A stretch of 64,000 nucleotides of DNA, taken from contig JBBCJR010000007.1 of the NCBI GenBank assembly GCA_037190805.1, positions 146,367-210,366 on the forward strand. Reading direction: 5' to 3'. The notes beneath the pieces were generated by a model that was not told the DNA's origin, did not search any database, and worked only from the letters and a program-made list of their open reading frames with translations. This DNA comes from JBBCJR01 sp037190805 (GTDB lineage: Bacteria > Pseudomonadota > Alphaproteobacteria > Sphingomonadales > Sphingomonadaceae). Positions 42,290 to 51,001 of this stretch are shown piece after piece (the first letter of the stretch is position 1; each line of letters starts with the position of its first letter). Made by a program: the position numbers and the translations under genes.

Positions 42290-44071
42290 GTGGCAGCGCA
42301 GCGGAAAGCACAGCGCGAGACGAAGGCTGCGGGTGACGCGGCGCTTCTGAACGCGGCTTCGGCCGCCGCGCTGGTGCGGATCGAGCAGTCGATGATCGAC
42401 ACGCTGCCGATCGGTGTCGCGCTGCTCAGGGCCGATTCGACGGGTCGCTGGATCATCGCCAGCGCCAATCCGATGTTCGAGCATCTGGCGCGCACGGAAC
42501 GCCGGTTCGTGATCGGTTTCGAAGTGGTCGAACTGCACGCGCTCGACCCCGACGGCGCGCTCGCTGAAAAGGTGGCGGCATTTGGCGCCCGGCTGGGTGG
42601 CCCGCCGATGGATTTCGACTGGAAGGTTCTCGCCCGCCCCCGCGACCGTCACTATGCGGTCCGTCTCGCCTGGGTGGAGGGCGACGGTGCCGCCCGCATC
42701 CAGCTGTCGCTGCGCGATCGCAGCTTCGAGGTCGAACAGGCGCGCGCGCTGCGCGAGGAAGCGCTCCGCGATCCGCTGACGGGCCTCTACAACCGCATCG
42801 GTTTCATCGAAGCCATCGATGCGGTGGGACCGTCCACGCGTTATGCGGTGCTCCTCCTTGATCTGCGCGGCTTTTCGCGGATCAACGACGGCCTTGGCCA
42901 CACCGCGGCCGACGAACTGCTGCTGACGACGGCGCGTCGCCTGCTCAATATCGCGCGGCCCCATGACATCGTCGCCCGGCTGGTGGGCGACACGTTCGGC
43001 ATCCTTGCACCGCTGGTTGACGGAGCCGGAGAAGTGCTTGATCTGGCTGGCAACTGCCATGCCGTCATCGGCGCGCCACTGCTTCTTTCCGAACGCGAAA
43101 TCCATCAACCGGTCAGCATCGGCATCGCCTTTTCCGACGACGATCAGGGTTGCGACGGCGACGAGATCGTCCGCAGCGCCGAGTTCGCGGTCCATCGCGC
43201 CAAGCGGATGGGCGGCGGCACCGAAGTCTACCGGCGCGGTGAAGCACAGGTCATCCGCCGCAGGTTCGGCATGGAAGGCGACCTGCGCCGGGCGCTGCGC
43301 GAAGGCGGCCTGAGCCTGATGTATCAGCCCCTGATCCGGTTGAGCGACGGCCAGGTGACGGCGGTCGAGGCGCTGGCGCGCTGGACCCATCCGGCACGTG
43401 GCCCGATCCCGCCCAGCGACTTCATCCCGCTGGCAGAGGAAAGCGGCCTGATCGCCCCGCTGGGGCGCTGGGTGATGGAGCAGGCGTGCATCGAAATGCA
43501 ATCGATGCGGCAAGATCTGCCAGCAGCACACGGCCTGCAGGTCGCGATCAATATTTCGGGCATCCAGTTCGCCAACGACGACATTGTCGACAGCGTCATC
43601 AACGGTCTGGAAAAAAGCGGCCTGCCCGGCCACGCCCTGAAGCTTGAGCTGACCGAAAGCGCGGTGATCGCCAATCCAGAACGCGCGGTGAAAGTGCTGG
43701 CGGCGCTGAAGCGCCTGGACACGCGCATCGCCATGGATGATTTCGGCACGGGCTATTCGTCGCTATATTATCTCCAGAGGCTGCCGATCGACATTCTCAA
43801 GATCGACCGCAGCTTCGTCTCGCACATGCTGCACGACACCGACAGCCACAAGATCGTTCACGCCATGCTGTCGCTGGCGCGCGCGCTGAGGATCGAAACG
43901 GTGGCGGAAGGCATCGAAACCCCTCAGCAGGCGCGGCGACTGACCGAAATGGGCTGCGACTATGGCCAGGGTTTCTATTTCGCCCGGCCGCTGTCGGCGA
44001 ACGCGCTCAGGCTGTTCCTGACCCAACGAGCCGCCGCCGCGCCATCTCCAACACCGCATCCCGGTCCGTAG
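42290..44071 (+). CDS. GGDEF-EAL protein, probable c-di-GMP phosphodiesterase
   Basis: A 593-residue signalling protein with a GTG start behind AAGGAAGG. A PAS-like region covers about residues 34-145 and a GGDEF domain about 158-315. In the latter the active-site GGDEF is replaced by Val232-Gly-Asp-Thr-Phe, so cyclase activity is unlikely. The EAL domain covers about 325-585 with Glu360-Ala-Leu intact ('VEALARWTHP') and 'DDFGTGYSSLYYLQRLP' and 'AEGIET' present, so it should hydrolyse c-di-GMP. There is no membrane segment. The 3' end overlaps the convergent cca gene by 65 bp. Confidence 0.88.
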   Translation: MAAQRKAQRETKAAGDAALLNAASAAALVRIEQSMIDTLPIGVALLRADSTGRWIIASANPMFEHLARTERRFVIGFEVVELHALDPDGALAEKVAAFGARLGGPPMDFDWKVLARPRDRHYAVRLAWVEGDGAARIQLSLRDRSFEVEQARALREEALRDPLTGLYNRIGFIEAIDAVGPSTRYAVLLLDLRGFSRINDGLGHTAADELLLTTARRLLNIARPHDIVARLVGDTFGILAPLVDGAGEVLDLAGNCHAVIGAPLLLSEREIHQPVSIGIAFSDDDQGCDGDEIVRSAEFAVHRAKRMGGGTEVYRRGEAQVIRRRFGMEGDLRRALREGGLSLMYQPLIRLSDGQVTAVEALARWTHPARGPIPPSDFIPLAEESGLIAPLGRWVMEQACIEMQSMRQDLPAAHGLQVAINISGIQFANDDIVDSVINGLEKSGLPGHALKLELTESAVIANPERAVKVLAALKRLDTRIAMDDFGTGYSSLYYLQRLPIDILKIDRSFVSHMLHDTDSHKIVHAMLSLARALRIETVAEGIETPQQARRLTEMGCDYGQGFYFARPLSANALRLFLTQRAAAAPSPTPHPGP

Positions 44072-45200
44072 GAAAGCCGGCGGCGATCCAGTCTTCTTCG
44101 ACCGCCCTCAATAGTCTGCTCACGTCCGGCCCCCGCACCACACCGAGCTGGATAAGGTCGCCACCGCCGACCGGCAGGCGCGGTCGTTCCCACCCATCCA
44201 GCCGACGGGCGTGATCTGCGGGCCGGTCCCCCAGCAGCAGCCGATCGACCGCTGCCTCCAGGCCGATGTGATAGGCTAGGATAACGGGCGCACCCTCGTC
44301 ACGGCCGGTGGCGGCGACCAGCCGCGCGCGATCGGGGTTGGACAGCTTGAGGCGGCGACCGACGGCATCACCTCCGTCTCGCCCGCCAGCGAGCAAGGCG
44401 GCCAACCGGCGCAGGGGATGGGGTGCAATGCCCGCCTCGACCTCGCGCGCGACGAGACGCCGCAGGGCCGTTACACCCTCAGCCATGATCTCCGGCAACG
44501 CCGGGACCAGAATGCCATGTTCCACCATGATCCCGATCGTCGGCGTAGGGTCGGGGAGCGACAGCAGTTTGATGACCTCGTCGCGGATGCGTTCACGCGA
44601 CAGGGCCATCAGGTCGTTTGCCCGGGCGCCCGCGGCCTCCAAGCCGGCCGCATCGGGCCGACCCCGGCCGAAGCGGGCATGAAAGCGGAAGAACCGCAGG
44701 ATCCGCAAATGATCCTCGGCGATCCGCACCAGCGGCTCGCCGATGAAGCGCACACGTCCCGCCGAAAGATCTTCAATGCCGCCGAAATAGTCGCTGATCG
44801 CGCCGTTGAGCGGGTCGGCATAAAGCGCATTGAAGGTGAAGTCCCGGCGCGCTGCGTCTTCGCGCCAGTCATCGGTGAAGGCGACGGTGGCGTGACGCCC
44901 GTCGGTCGCAAGGTCCCGGCGCAGCGTCGTCACCTCGACCACCGCATCCGGCGCGACGGCGGTGATCGTGCCATGGGCAAGGCCGGTCGGCACCGCCTTC
45001 AACCCCGCCTCGCGCAGCCGCCGCATCACCGCATCGGGCGCGAGGCGGGTCGCAAGATCGACGTCGGCGGTCACCTCGCCCACGAGCGCGTCCCGCACCG
45101 CGCCACCAACGACCCGCGTCTCGCCATCGGCCGCCCCCAGGGCGGCGAAGATCGCCTGCATGCCGGGGATCGCCATCCAGGGCTGCTCGGGCAGCGTCAT
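44007..45200 (-). CDS. cca: CCA tRNA nucleotidyltransferase / poly(A) polymerase family
   Basis: A 397-residue class II nucleotidyltransferase that adds or repairs tRNA CCA ends. 'VVGGAVRDALVGEVTADVDLATR' (in parts) holds the GG and DxD catalytic residues; 'RRDFTFNALYADP' and 'EDHLRILRFFRFHARFG' are the following conserved blocks. The C-terminal helical domain is normal. I start at 45200 (MTLPEQPW), which overlaps the NUDIX stop by ATGA. The last 65 bp lie antisense to the end of the GGDEF-EAL gene. Confidence 0.9.
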   Translation of the reverse strand: MTLPEQPWMAIPGMQAIFAALGAADGETRVVGGAVRDALVGEVTADVDLATRLAPDAVMRRLREAGLKAVPTGLAHGTITAVAPDAVVEVTTLRRDLATDGRHATVAFTDDWREDAARRDFTFNALYADPLNGAISDYFGGIEDLSAGRVRFIGEPLVRIAEDHLRILRFFRFHARFGRGRPDAAGLEAAGARANDLMALSRERIRDEVIKLLSLPDPTPTIGIMVEHGILVPALPEIMAEGVTALRRLVAREVEAGIAPHPLRRLAALLAGGRDGGDAVGRRLKLSNPDRARLVAATGRDEGAPVILAYHIGLEAAVDRLLLGDRPADHARRLDGWERPRLPVGGGDLIQLGVVRGPDVSRLLRAVEEDWIAAGFPTDRDAVLEMARRRLVGSGTA

Positions 45201-45805
45201 CGGCCGTAGGCGATCAGCCGGCCCAGGTTCACCACCATGCCCGCCGTCGCGCCCCAGATGCGCTGCCCCTCCCACATGATCTCATAATAGCGACGATCCC
45301 GCCCCTGCCATTCGACCGACTGTTCGATATGGTTCATCGGTTCCAGAAGATAGTCCAGGGGCACTTCGAACACCGCCGAAACCTCGGCCGGATTGACGAT
45401 CAGCATCGGGTCGGGTGCGATCAGACCGACGACCGGCGTGATATGATAGCCGCTCACCGTCCGATAGGGCGCGGCTGAACCGATCAGCGTCACCGCCCCA
45501 CTGTCGAGCCCGATCTCTTCCCACGCCTCGCGCAGCGCCGCCGCCGGCGCGTCGCGATCGTCGGGATCGATCCGGCCGCCGGGAAAGGATATCTGGCCGC
45601 CATGCGCCTTCAGATGCTCCTGCCGGCGGGTGAAGATCACCGTCGGCCGGGGCCGGTCGATGACGGGCACCAGCACGGCGGCCGGCACGATCGCGCTTTC
45701 GGCATGGGCGACATCGCCCTCGTCGACGACATCACCGGCGATCAGGATATCGGACGAGTCGGGCGACCGCGCGAGCGCCAGCCGCAGTTGTTCGATCAGG
45801 GTCAT
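45197..45805 (-). CDS. NUDIX hydrolase, CoA pyrophosphatase-like
   Basis: A 202-residue NUDIX enzyme. The NUDIX box is complete: 'GGRIDPDDRDAPAAALREAW' then EEIGL. A preceding 'TRRQEHLKAHGGQISFPGG' is the NuCoA (UPF0035) signature, which points to CoA or its derivatives as the substrate. I start at 45805 (MTLIEQL), overlapping the DUF1285 stop by 4 bp. It stands in the coupled set GNAT - DUF1285 - NUDIX - cca. Confidence 0.9.
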   Translation of the reverse strand: MTLIEQLRLALARSPDSSDILIAGDVVDEGDVAHAESAIVPAAVLVPVIDRPRPTVIFTRRQEHLKAHGGQISFPGGRIDPDDRDAPAAALREAWEEIGLDSGAVTLIGSAAPYRTVSGYHITPVVGLIAPDPMLIVNPAEVSAVFEVPLDYLLEPMNHIEQSVEWQGRDRRYYEIMWEGQRIWGATAGMVVNLGRLIAYGR

Positions 45806-46353
45806 GTCGCCGGTTCCAACGCGAAGAAAGCACCATCGCTCCACACACCGGGCGGGTTGTCCCTCTCCGCGAGGGCCAGCTCGACGAGCTCATAATAGAC
45901 CGACCGCGCCACCAGGGCCTCCAGCCCGCCCCGGACATGAACATAGGGACGCGGGCCTGCGGGTCCGGCAGCGACACGCAGCGGATGATCAGCGCCCGCC
46001 ATCACCCCCTCGCCGGTGTTGAGAACGAACGCCAGGCGCCGACGATTCCCAGCCCCCTCCGTCACGAGGCCGGTCGCCACGAGAGGGGCGTCATCGACCA
46101 CGATGTCCAGCTTCTCGGCGGGCGTCACCAGCACGAACCGCCCGTCTGGTTCGCGCCTCAGAATAGAGGCGAACAACCGCACCATCTCAGGCCGGACGAT
46201 CGGCGAACCGCGATAGGTCCAACTGCCGTCGCGGGCGATGCGCATGTCACTGTTCCCGCATCGGGCGGGGTTCCAGGTCTCGACCGGCGGCAGTCTCTGG
46301 TCGGCGATCGTGGCCGCAAGCCGATCCAGTGCGCTGCCGTCCGCCTCAGCCAT
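45802..46353 (-). CDS. DUF1285 protein
   Basis: A 183-residue cytoplasmic protein of the DUF1285 family. Typical blocks are 'PARCGNSDMRIARDGSWTYRGSPI' (in parts), 'MVRLFASILRREPDGRFVLVTP' (in parts), 'EKLDIVVDDAPLVA' and 'PYVHVRGGLEALVARSVYYEL'. Two beta-barrel-like subdomains are known from structures, but no activity is established. In many alphaproteobacteria it precedes a NUDIX and a cca gene, as here. It overlaps the GNAT gene by 8 bp. Confidence 0.88.
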   Translation of the reverse strand: MAEADGSALDRLAATIADQRLPPVETWNPARCGNSDMRIARDGSWTYRGSPIVRPEMVRLFASILRREPDGRFVLVTPAEKLDIVVDDAPLVATGLVTEGAGNRRRLAFVLNTGEGVMAGADHPLRVAAGPAGPRPYVHVRGGLEALVARSVYYELVELALAERDNPPGVWSDGAFFALEPAT

Positions 46354-46867
46354 CGACAGTCTCGGACGGAACCACAAGCGGACCGACCAAGCCACTCACA
46401 GGCAGCGTTCGACCGGTCGGATTGCGAACGAGCAGACGGGTCGGATCGTAAGGTCCCGGCAGCGACCAGCCGCGCGTTCCCTGCCCCCTGAACCCGAACG
46501 GCGCATAATAGGGCTCATCGCCGATCAGCATCATCAGGCCGAGGCCGTTGGCATCGGCCGCCTGGGTGGTCGCCGCCAGCAGCGCCCGGCCGATGCCGAT
46601 GCCGTGATGGGCGGGATCGACGCCGAGGGGGCCGAGCAGGGTCAAGGCCATATCGCCGATCACGACCGGCCAGCACTGGATGGTTCCGACCAGCGTGCCA
46701 TCGTGCCCCTCCGCCACGAAGCAGAGCGGCGCTTGCGCGGTGGTGCCGGCACGCAGGCGATAGGCGGTTCGGCCATGTCGGTCGGCGCCAAACGCCGCAT
46801 CGAGAAGCCGCTCCACCGCCGCGGCGTCCGCCGCCTGCATCACCCTGACCTGCCAACCTTCAGCCAC
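46346..46867 (-). CDS. GNAT-family N-acetyltransferase
   Basis: A 173-residue acetyltransferase. It starts at a GTG at 46867 (VAEGWQVRVMQAAD), chosen because AGGGAG lies five bases before it; a long open frame upstream is antisense to the GST gene and is not coding. The acetyl-CoA loop is 'VDPAHHGIGIGRALLAATTQ', and 'GLMMLIGDEPYYAPFGF' resembles the YhbS-like branch. The substrate is unknown. It is the first gene of the GNAT-DUF1285-NUDIX-cca operon, divergent from the GST gene. Confidence 0.85.
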   Translation of the reverse strand: MAEGWQVRVMQAADAAAVERLLDAAFGADRHGRTAYRLRAGTTAQAPLCFVAEGHDGTLVGTIQCWPVVIGDMALTLLGPLGVDPAHHGIGIGRALLAATTQAADANGLGLMMLIGDEPYYAPFGFRGQGTRGWSLPGPYDPTRLLVRNPTGRTLPVSGLVGPLVVPSETVDG

Positions 46868-46957
46868 TGTCACTCCCTGGCGTCTTTGATCGAGCCGGTT
46901 CGACCCCGGCCCCCGGCTGCGGTAGCATCGCCCGCGTCCCACGCAAGGAGCAAGCGG

Positions 46958-47590
46958 ATGAAACTGTTTGACGCGCCGATCGCGCCCAACCCCCGTCGGG
47001 TCCGCATCTTCCTCGCGGAAAAGGGCCTGGAGATCGACCGCGTGACGCTGGACCTGCGCCGCGACGAGCATCGTCAGCCTGCCTATCTGGCGATCAATCC
47101 GCGCGGCATGGTGCCGGCACTCAGGCTCGATGACGGCACGGTCATCGACGATTCGCACGGCATCTGCCGCTATATCGAAGCACTTCATCCAGACCCGCCG
47201 CTGCTGGGCGAAAACCCGGCTGAAATCGGGTTGATCGAAAGCTGGGTCCGACGCGTCGAGAGCGACGGCTATCAGGCCGTTGCCTATAATCTGCGCAATA
47301 TCGACCCTAGATTCGCCGGCCGCGCCATCGCCGGCAAATGGCCCGACATGCCTCAGATTCCCGCACTGGCAGCACGAGGGAAGACGATGTTCACAACCTT
47401 CGCCCAGGCGCTCGACGACCATCTGGCGGCCCGCACCTTCATCGCCACAGACCGCTATACCGCCGCCGACATCACCGCGCTGGTGACGCTCGACTTCGCG
47501 CGGGCCACGGGGCTGTTCTGGGACGAGGGATTCAAAAATCTCGATCGATGGCATGAGCGCGTATCGGCTCGCCCGAGCGCGACGGCCTAG
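46958..47590 (+). CDS. Glutathione S-transferase family protein
   Basis: A 210-residue protein. It has an N-terminal thioredoxin-like domain 'MKLFDAPIAPNPRRVRIFL' with 'INPRGMVPALRLDDGTVIDDS' (in parts, the cis-Pro and GSH gamma-Glu site) and a helical C-terminal domain containing 'RYTAADITALVTLDFA'. The catalytic residue near 'APNPRR' is not an obvious Ser or Cys. The AAGGAG ribosome-binding site lies seven bases before the ATG. It is monocistronic and shares a terminator region with the atp operon. Confidence 0.88.
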   Translation: MKLFDAPIAPNPRRVRIFLAEKGLEIDRVTLDLRRDEHRQPAYLAINPRGMVPALRLDDGTVIDDSHGICRYIEALHPDPPLLGENPAEIGLIESWVRRVESDGYQAVAYNLRNIDPRFAGRAIAGKWPDMPQIPALAARGKTMFTTFAQALDDHLAARTFIATDRYTAADITALVTLDFARATGLFWDEGFKNLDRWHERVSARPSATA

Positions 47591-47627
47591 ACCGGGCTTC
47601 AAGTCAGCGCGAATTCCACCGACAATG

Positions 47628-47656
47628 AAAACGCCGCCAGCCCTGACCGGGCGGCG
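47628..47656 (-). terminator. Intrinsic terminator of the F0 ATP synthase operon
   Basis: Read on the minus strand, CGCCGCC and GGCGGCG form a 7-bp stem around 11 bases, followed by TTTTC, 31 bp after the atpF stop codon. Confidence 0.75.
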
Positions 47657-47686
47657 GCGCCTCGTTTGATTGATGATCGGATGGCG

Positions 47687-48280
47687 TCAGTTAACGCGCA
47701 GCGCCTCGATGGCTTCGCTCGCCAGCTTCTTGCCATCAGCTGCAGACAGCTGGCTGGCGATGACCGAACGGGCCGCCTTGGCGGCGGCGTCGGCGGCAGC
47801 CTGGCGAACGCCGGCGACAGCCTGACGTTCGGCGGCCTCGATCTTGTCCTCCGCCATGCGGCGGCGGCGCTCGATCAGCGTGTCGGCGTCGGCCTGGGCC
47901 TTGGCCACCAACTGCCCAGCTTCGCTCTCCGCATGCGCGACGATGGCGGCGGCATCAGACGCAGCGGCCTGCTGGCGGGCCTTGGCGTCAGCGAGCAGCG
48001 CCTCCGCCTCGGCGCGAACCGCCTTGGCCTCGTCGAGCTGGCGACGGGTTTCGGCAATGCGCGCATCCAGTCCCGCGGCGATCTTGCGCGGCGCCTTGGC
48101 CACGAAAATCGTCAACAGGAAGAAGATGGTCAGGGAAACATAGACCCAAGCCTCGGCTGTGAGGCCCAGCGAAGTCGGCTCGTCATGATGGACGGCGACC
48201 TCGGTCCCCGCGACGGTGTCTCCGTGCGGCGCCATGGACGTCGCGTCGTGCGCGGTGGGCAGGGCGGCGGGCTCTTCCAT
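47687..48280 (-). CDS. atpF: ATP synthase F0 subunit b
   Basis: A 197-residue peripheral-stalk protein. About 40 polar residues precede the membrane segment 'AWVYVSLTIFFLLTIFVAK', followed by a long Ala/Glu/Arg-rich coiled coil ('LDEAKAVRAEAEALLADAKA'). It pairs with the b' subunit encoded 8 bp upstream. The 40-residue His/Asp-containing N-terminal extension is longer than in many b subunits. It is the last gene of atpI-atpB-atpE-b'-b. Confidence 0.88.
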   Translation of the reverse strand: MEEPAALPTAHDATSMAPHGDTVAGTEVAVHHDEPTSLGLTAEAWVYVSLTIFFLLTIFVAKAPRKIAAGLDARIAETRRQLDEAKAVRAEAEALLADAKARQQAAASDAAAIVAHAESEAGQLVAKAQADADTLIERRRRMAEDKIEAAERQAVAGVRQAAADAAAKAARSVIASQLSAADGKKLASEAIEALRVN

Positions 48281-48288
48281 GATAGTCC

Positions 48289-48774
48289 TCAGGCAGCGCG
48301 ATTGGCGGCGACGGCGGCATTGACCGCCGCGGCGTCTGGACGGGTGCCCGTCAGGCGCTCGACGATGTCGGATGCCGCGTCGCCGGCAATGCGTTCGATT
48401 TCACCGAGTGCATTGCCGCGCGCCACAGCGATCGCCGCCTGCGCCTCGCTGGTGCGGGCATCAAGCTCGCCAGCCAAGACGGCGAGGCGAGCCTCGGCGT
48501 CTCGGGCAGCGCGAGCCTTCGCGTCCGCGCCCGCCGCCTGCGCCCGGGCCTGGGCTTCGGCGATGTCCGCTTCATAGGCGGCGCGGATGCTGTCGGCTTC
48601 GGCTTTTGCCGTTTCGGCGGTGGCGATGTCGCCAGTCACCGTCGCCTCGCGCTGGTCGATCACCTGCCCGAGCTTGGGCAGCGTCATCCGTACGATCCCA
48701 AAATAGAGAATCGCGAAGAACAGCGCCAGCCAGGCGAGCTGGGGAACGAAATTGGCAAGGTCGAATTGGGGCAT
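48289..48774 (-). CDS. ATP synthase F0 subunit b'
   Basis: A 161-residue b' subunit with its membrane anchor close to the N-terminus ('FVPQLAWLALFFAILYFGIV') followed by 'MTLPKLGQVIDQREATV', the typical b' junction, and a coiled coil. Having separate b and b' genes is usual in alphaproteobacteria and phototrophs, where a b/b' heterodimer forms the stalk. The c-subunit gene lies 58 bp upstream. Confidence 0.9.
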   Translation of the reverse strand: MPQFDLANFVPQLAWLALFFAILYFGIVRMTLPKLGQVIDQREATVTGDIATAETAKAEADSIRAAYEADIAEAQARAQAAGADAKARAARDAEARLAVLAGELDARTSEAQAAIAVARGNALGEIERIAGDAASDIVERLTGTRPDAAAVNAAVAANRAA

Positions 48775-48832
48775 CTTGGCCTCAGCTCAGGGATGGCCGG
48801 GACGGCGGAAGGCGTCGTCCCGGACGATCCGG

Positions 48833-49057
48833 TCAGGAGAAGGCGAGCGCGAGCGCGACGACGGCCGCGATCAGGCCGAGCGCCTCGGTCACGGCGAAAC
48901 CGAAGATCAGGCGGCCGCCCATCTTGGCGTCAGCCGCCGGATTGCGCAGCGCGCCCTGCAGGTAGTTGCCGAAGATCAGGCCCACGCCGATGGCGGCGAG
49001 ACCCGCGCCAACCGCCGCAATGCCGGCGCCGATAAGCTTGGCCGATGCTGGATCCAT
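48833..49057 (-). CDS. atpE: ATP synthase F0 subunit c
   Basis: A 74-residue hairpin of two membrane helices forming the c-ring. The first helix is Gly/Ala rich ('GAGIAAVGAGLAAIGVGLIFG'), followed by the polar loop 'LRNPAADAKM'. The ion-carrying carboxylate is Glu58 in 'FAVTEALGL'. The pattern is that of a proton-type ring. Confidence 0.96.
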   Translation of the reverse strand: MDPASAKLIGAGIAAVGAGLAAIGVGLIFGNYLQGALRNPAADAKMGGRLIFGFAVTEALGLIAAVVALALAFS

Positions 49058-49093
49058 GATGAAGTTCCTTCCCGTTGGTAAGCGTTTGAGGGT

Positions 49094-49822
49094 TTAGTGA
49101 AGATTGACGGCGTCGTTCAGATAGATCGACGCCAGAAGCGCGAAGACATAGGCCTGCACGACCGCGATCAGCACCTCGAGCGCGGAGAGCGCGATGTTCA
49201 CGCCCAGCGGCAGGATGCCGAACACGCCGAGGCTGACCACGAAGGTGCCGAACACCTTGAGGAGAACGTGGCCGGCGGTCATGTTGGCGAACAGTCGGAT
49301 GGCGAGCGTGAACGGCCGCGACAGGAAGCTCAGGAACTCGATGAAGGCGACGAAGGCCGCCAGGAAGAAGTTCGTGTCCTTGGGCCAGAACAGGCTGAAG
49401 AAATGCAAGCCGTGACGGGCGAAGCCGACGACGCAGACGGTGATGAAGACCAGGACCGCGAGGCCCAGCGTCACCGCGATGTGGCTGGTCGGCGTGAATG
49501 CGCCCACCCAGGGCAGCATGCCCAGGAGGTTGCAGGCGAGCACGAAGACGAACAGCGAGAAGATCAGCGGCGTGTAGCGGCGCCCTTCCGGCCCGACATT
49601 GTCGTCGAGCATCTTTCGGACAAAGTCGTAGATATATTCGACTGCCGCCTGCCACCGACCGGGCACCAGCTGCGGCCGGGCGGTGCCGACGAACAGGAAG
49701 ACCGAAACGCACACCAGCGCGATCATCATCCACAGCGAGGAGTTGGTGAACGAGACGTCATAATCGCCCAGAGCCAGCGGCTTCAGGCGGACAATCGCGA
49801 ACTGCTCCATCGGGTTAGCCAT
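49094..49822 (-). CDS. atpB: ATP synthase F0 subunit a
   Basis: A 242-residue channel subunit with five to six membrane segments. Conserved blocks are 'PLIFSLFVFVLACNLLGMLPW' (in parts), the essential-Arg helix 'LSRPFTLAIRLFANMTAGH', and the C-terminal 'LIAVVQAYVFALLASIYLNDA'. The atpI-type gene lies 21 bp upstream and atpE 36 bp downstream. Confidence 0.96.
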   Translation of the reverse strand: MANPMEQFAIVRLKPLALGDYDVSFTNSSLWMMIALVCVSVFLFVGTARPQLVPGRWQAAVEYIYDFVRKMLDDNVGPEGRRYTPLIFSLFVFVLACNLLGMLPWVGAFTPTSHIAVTLGLAVLVFITVCVVGFARHGLHFFSLFWPKDTNFFLAAFVAFIEFLSFLSRPFTLAIRLFANMTAGHVLLKVFGTFVVSLGVFGILPLGVNIALSALEVLIAVVQAYVFALLASIYLNDAVNLH

Positions 49823-49843
49823 TTAGATCGCTCTCGTACCTGT

Positions 49844-50200
49844 TCAGTCGTTGTCGGGATTGGAATCGAACTGCTGCGACGCCTTCATCGCCCGGTAGGT
49901 GCCGGTAACGAAGCCGAGCAGCAGGAACACGACCATCGCCCACGGCGCCGTCCCGGCGAACCGGTCGATCAGCCAGCCGATGAAGGTCGAGACCAGCACC
50001 GCGCCAACGAACTCGACCCCCAGCGCCCAGCCGCGACTTTCCGCCCGGCCTTCGGCCGAGCTGACACCGCGATCCTGCTGCGCCTTCGCATTCGCGATGC
50101 GCCGGTCAAGCTCGTCTCCATCGGTGCGACGATCGTCGGCCAAGAGTACGGTCCCGTTCCCAAGAAAATGTCGCCTGACTTTCGTCCAGACGACACCCAC
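49844..50200 (-). CDS. atpI: AtpI-type ATP synthase assembly protein
   Basis: A protein of up to 118 residues with two membrane segments ('GVEFVGAVLVSTFIGWLIDRF' in parts, and 'WAMVVFLLLGFVTGTYRAM'), the AtpZ/AtpI fold thought to help c-ring assembly and Mg2+ handling. The GTG at 50200 is the longest start; a TTG at 50143 (giving MADDRRTDGDEL) fits the usual family length better. It is the first gene of the F0 operon; F1 genes are not in the window. Confidence 0.82.
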   Translation of the reverse strand: MGVVWTKVRRHFLGNGTVLLADDRRTDGDELDRRIANAKAQQDRGVSSAEGRAESRGWALGVEFVGAVLVSTFIGWLIDRFAGTAPWAMVVFLLLGFVTGTYRAMKASQQFDSNPDND

Positions 50201-50433
50201 CGGTGGTTGCCCGCCGGTTCCGGGCGCGTCTAGGCATCGGTCCCCGAACTGTCAACCGAGGGCGCCATCAAGGCTCCTCAAACATCGGCCATATCTTTCC
50301 CGACCGGCCGGATGCGTTGAAAACGCCGTCATTAGCGCTTTCAATCGCGACTGATGACGTTATGTCCTTGGCCTGACTCCGGCACTTGCGGTCGGACTGG
50401 AGCTGCCCTGGGTCGCACCATGGCTCCCTGAAG
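50201..50433. other. Gap upstream of the atp operon; possible small RNA body
   Basis: No coding frame is believable here. The minus strand must carry the atp promoter. The plus strand from roughly 50340 ends in a strong intrinsic terminator at 50434-50466 with no gene in front of it, so a small RNA of about 100-150 nt could be transcribed. I do not recognise its family. Confidence 0.4.
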
Positions 50434-50466
50434 ACCCCGTCCGGCGACCGGATGGGGTCTTTTTTC
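50434..50466 (+). terminator. Orphan intrinsic terminator
   Basis: GACCCCGTCCG and CGGATGGGGTC pair around a short loop with one G-T, followed by six T residues. The stem-plus-T-run is textbook, but no plus-strand gene precedes it. Confidence 0.8.
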
Positions 50467-50541
50467 AATGGTTTTACGGTTCGCCAACCCTTGGCCTTTA
50501 TGCCTGATCCGCGACAGCAAATACGGATCCGACGGCACCCT

Positions 50542-50892
50542 ATGCCTCTTGCCCTCCTTTCGGTCCTTGCCAGTGCCCTCCCCTTTGGGCCGCCGGTCGA
50601 TTCGGACACTTTAAGCCTGATCGCCGGAAACGGCGTCAGCGTGACCAGCATTGCGACCAGCGTGGAGATTCCCGGCATGGCCCTGGCTCATGGCGCCGAA
50701 ACCCCTGCCGCCGGCACGACCGGATTGGCAGCCGGGGGCGACCACTCCTCAATCTCAGTCCTGCTGCGTATCGGTGGTATCCACCTGGATGGCCGCCGGA
50801 TCGCCGGCCCGCTCAACATTGCGTTGCAAACGTCCGGCAGTGTCAGCCTTTGGGATCTGGGGGCGGCGTTGCGGGGGAAAGACTCGCGCTAA
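50542..50892 (+). CDS. Small hypothetical protein, possibly exported
   Basis: A 116-residue protein starting MPLALLSVLASALPFGPP, a possible signal sequence without a positive charge. The mature part is Gly/Ser/Thr rich with 'ISVLLRIGGIHLDGRRIAGPLNIAL', beta-like. The frame is open further upstream through the orphan terminator, but those codons are unlikely to be translated. No domain is recognised. It may be read as part of the following PEP-CTERM region, but a separate promoter intervenes. Confidence 0.45.
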   Translation: MPLALLSVLASALPFGPPVDSDTLSLIAGNGVSVTSIATSVEIPGMALAHGAETPAAGTTGLAAGGDHSSISVLLRIGGIHLDGRRIAGPLNIALQTSGSVSLWDLGAALRGKDSR

Positions 50893-51001
50893 TCACTATG
50901 AACGAAATTAACCAAATTTTGTCGGCCGAATTTACAGATCGCAACTGGTTAATAGCGTTAACTATTTAAATATCCGCGGGAATGCATGAATAAATCGAAA
51001 A

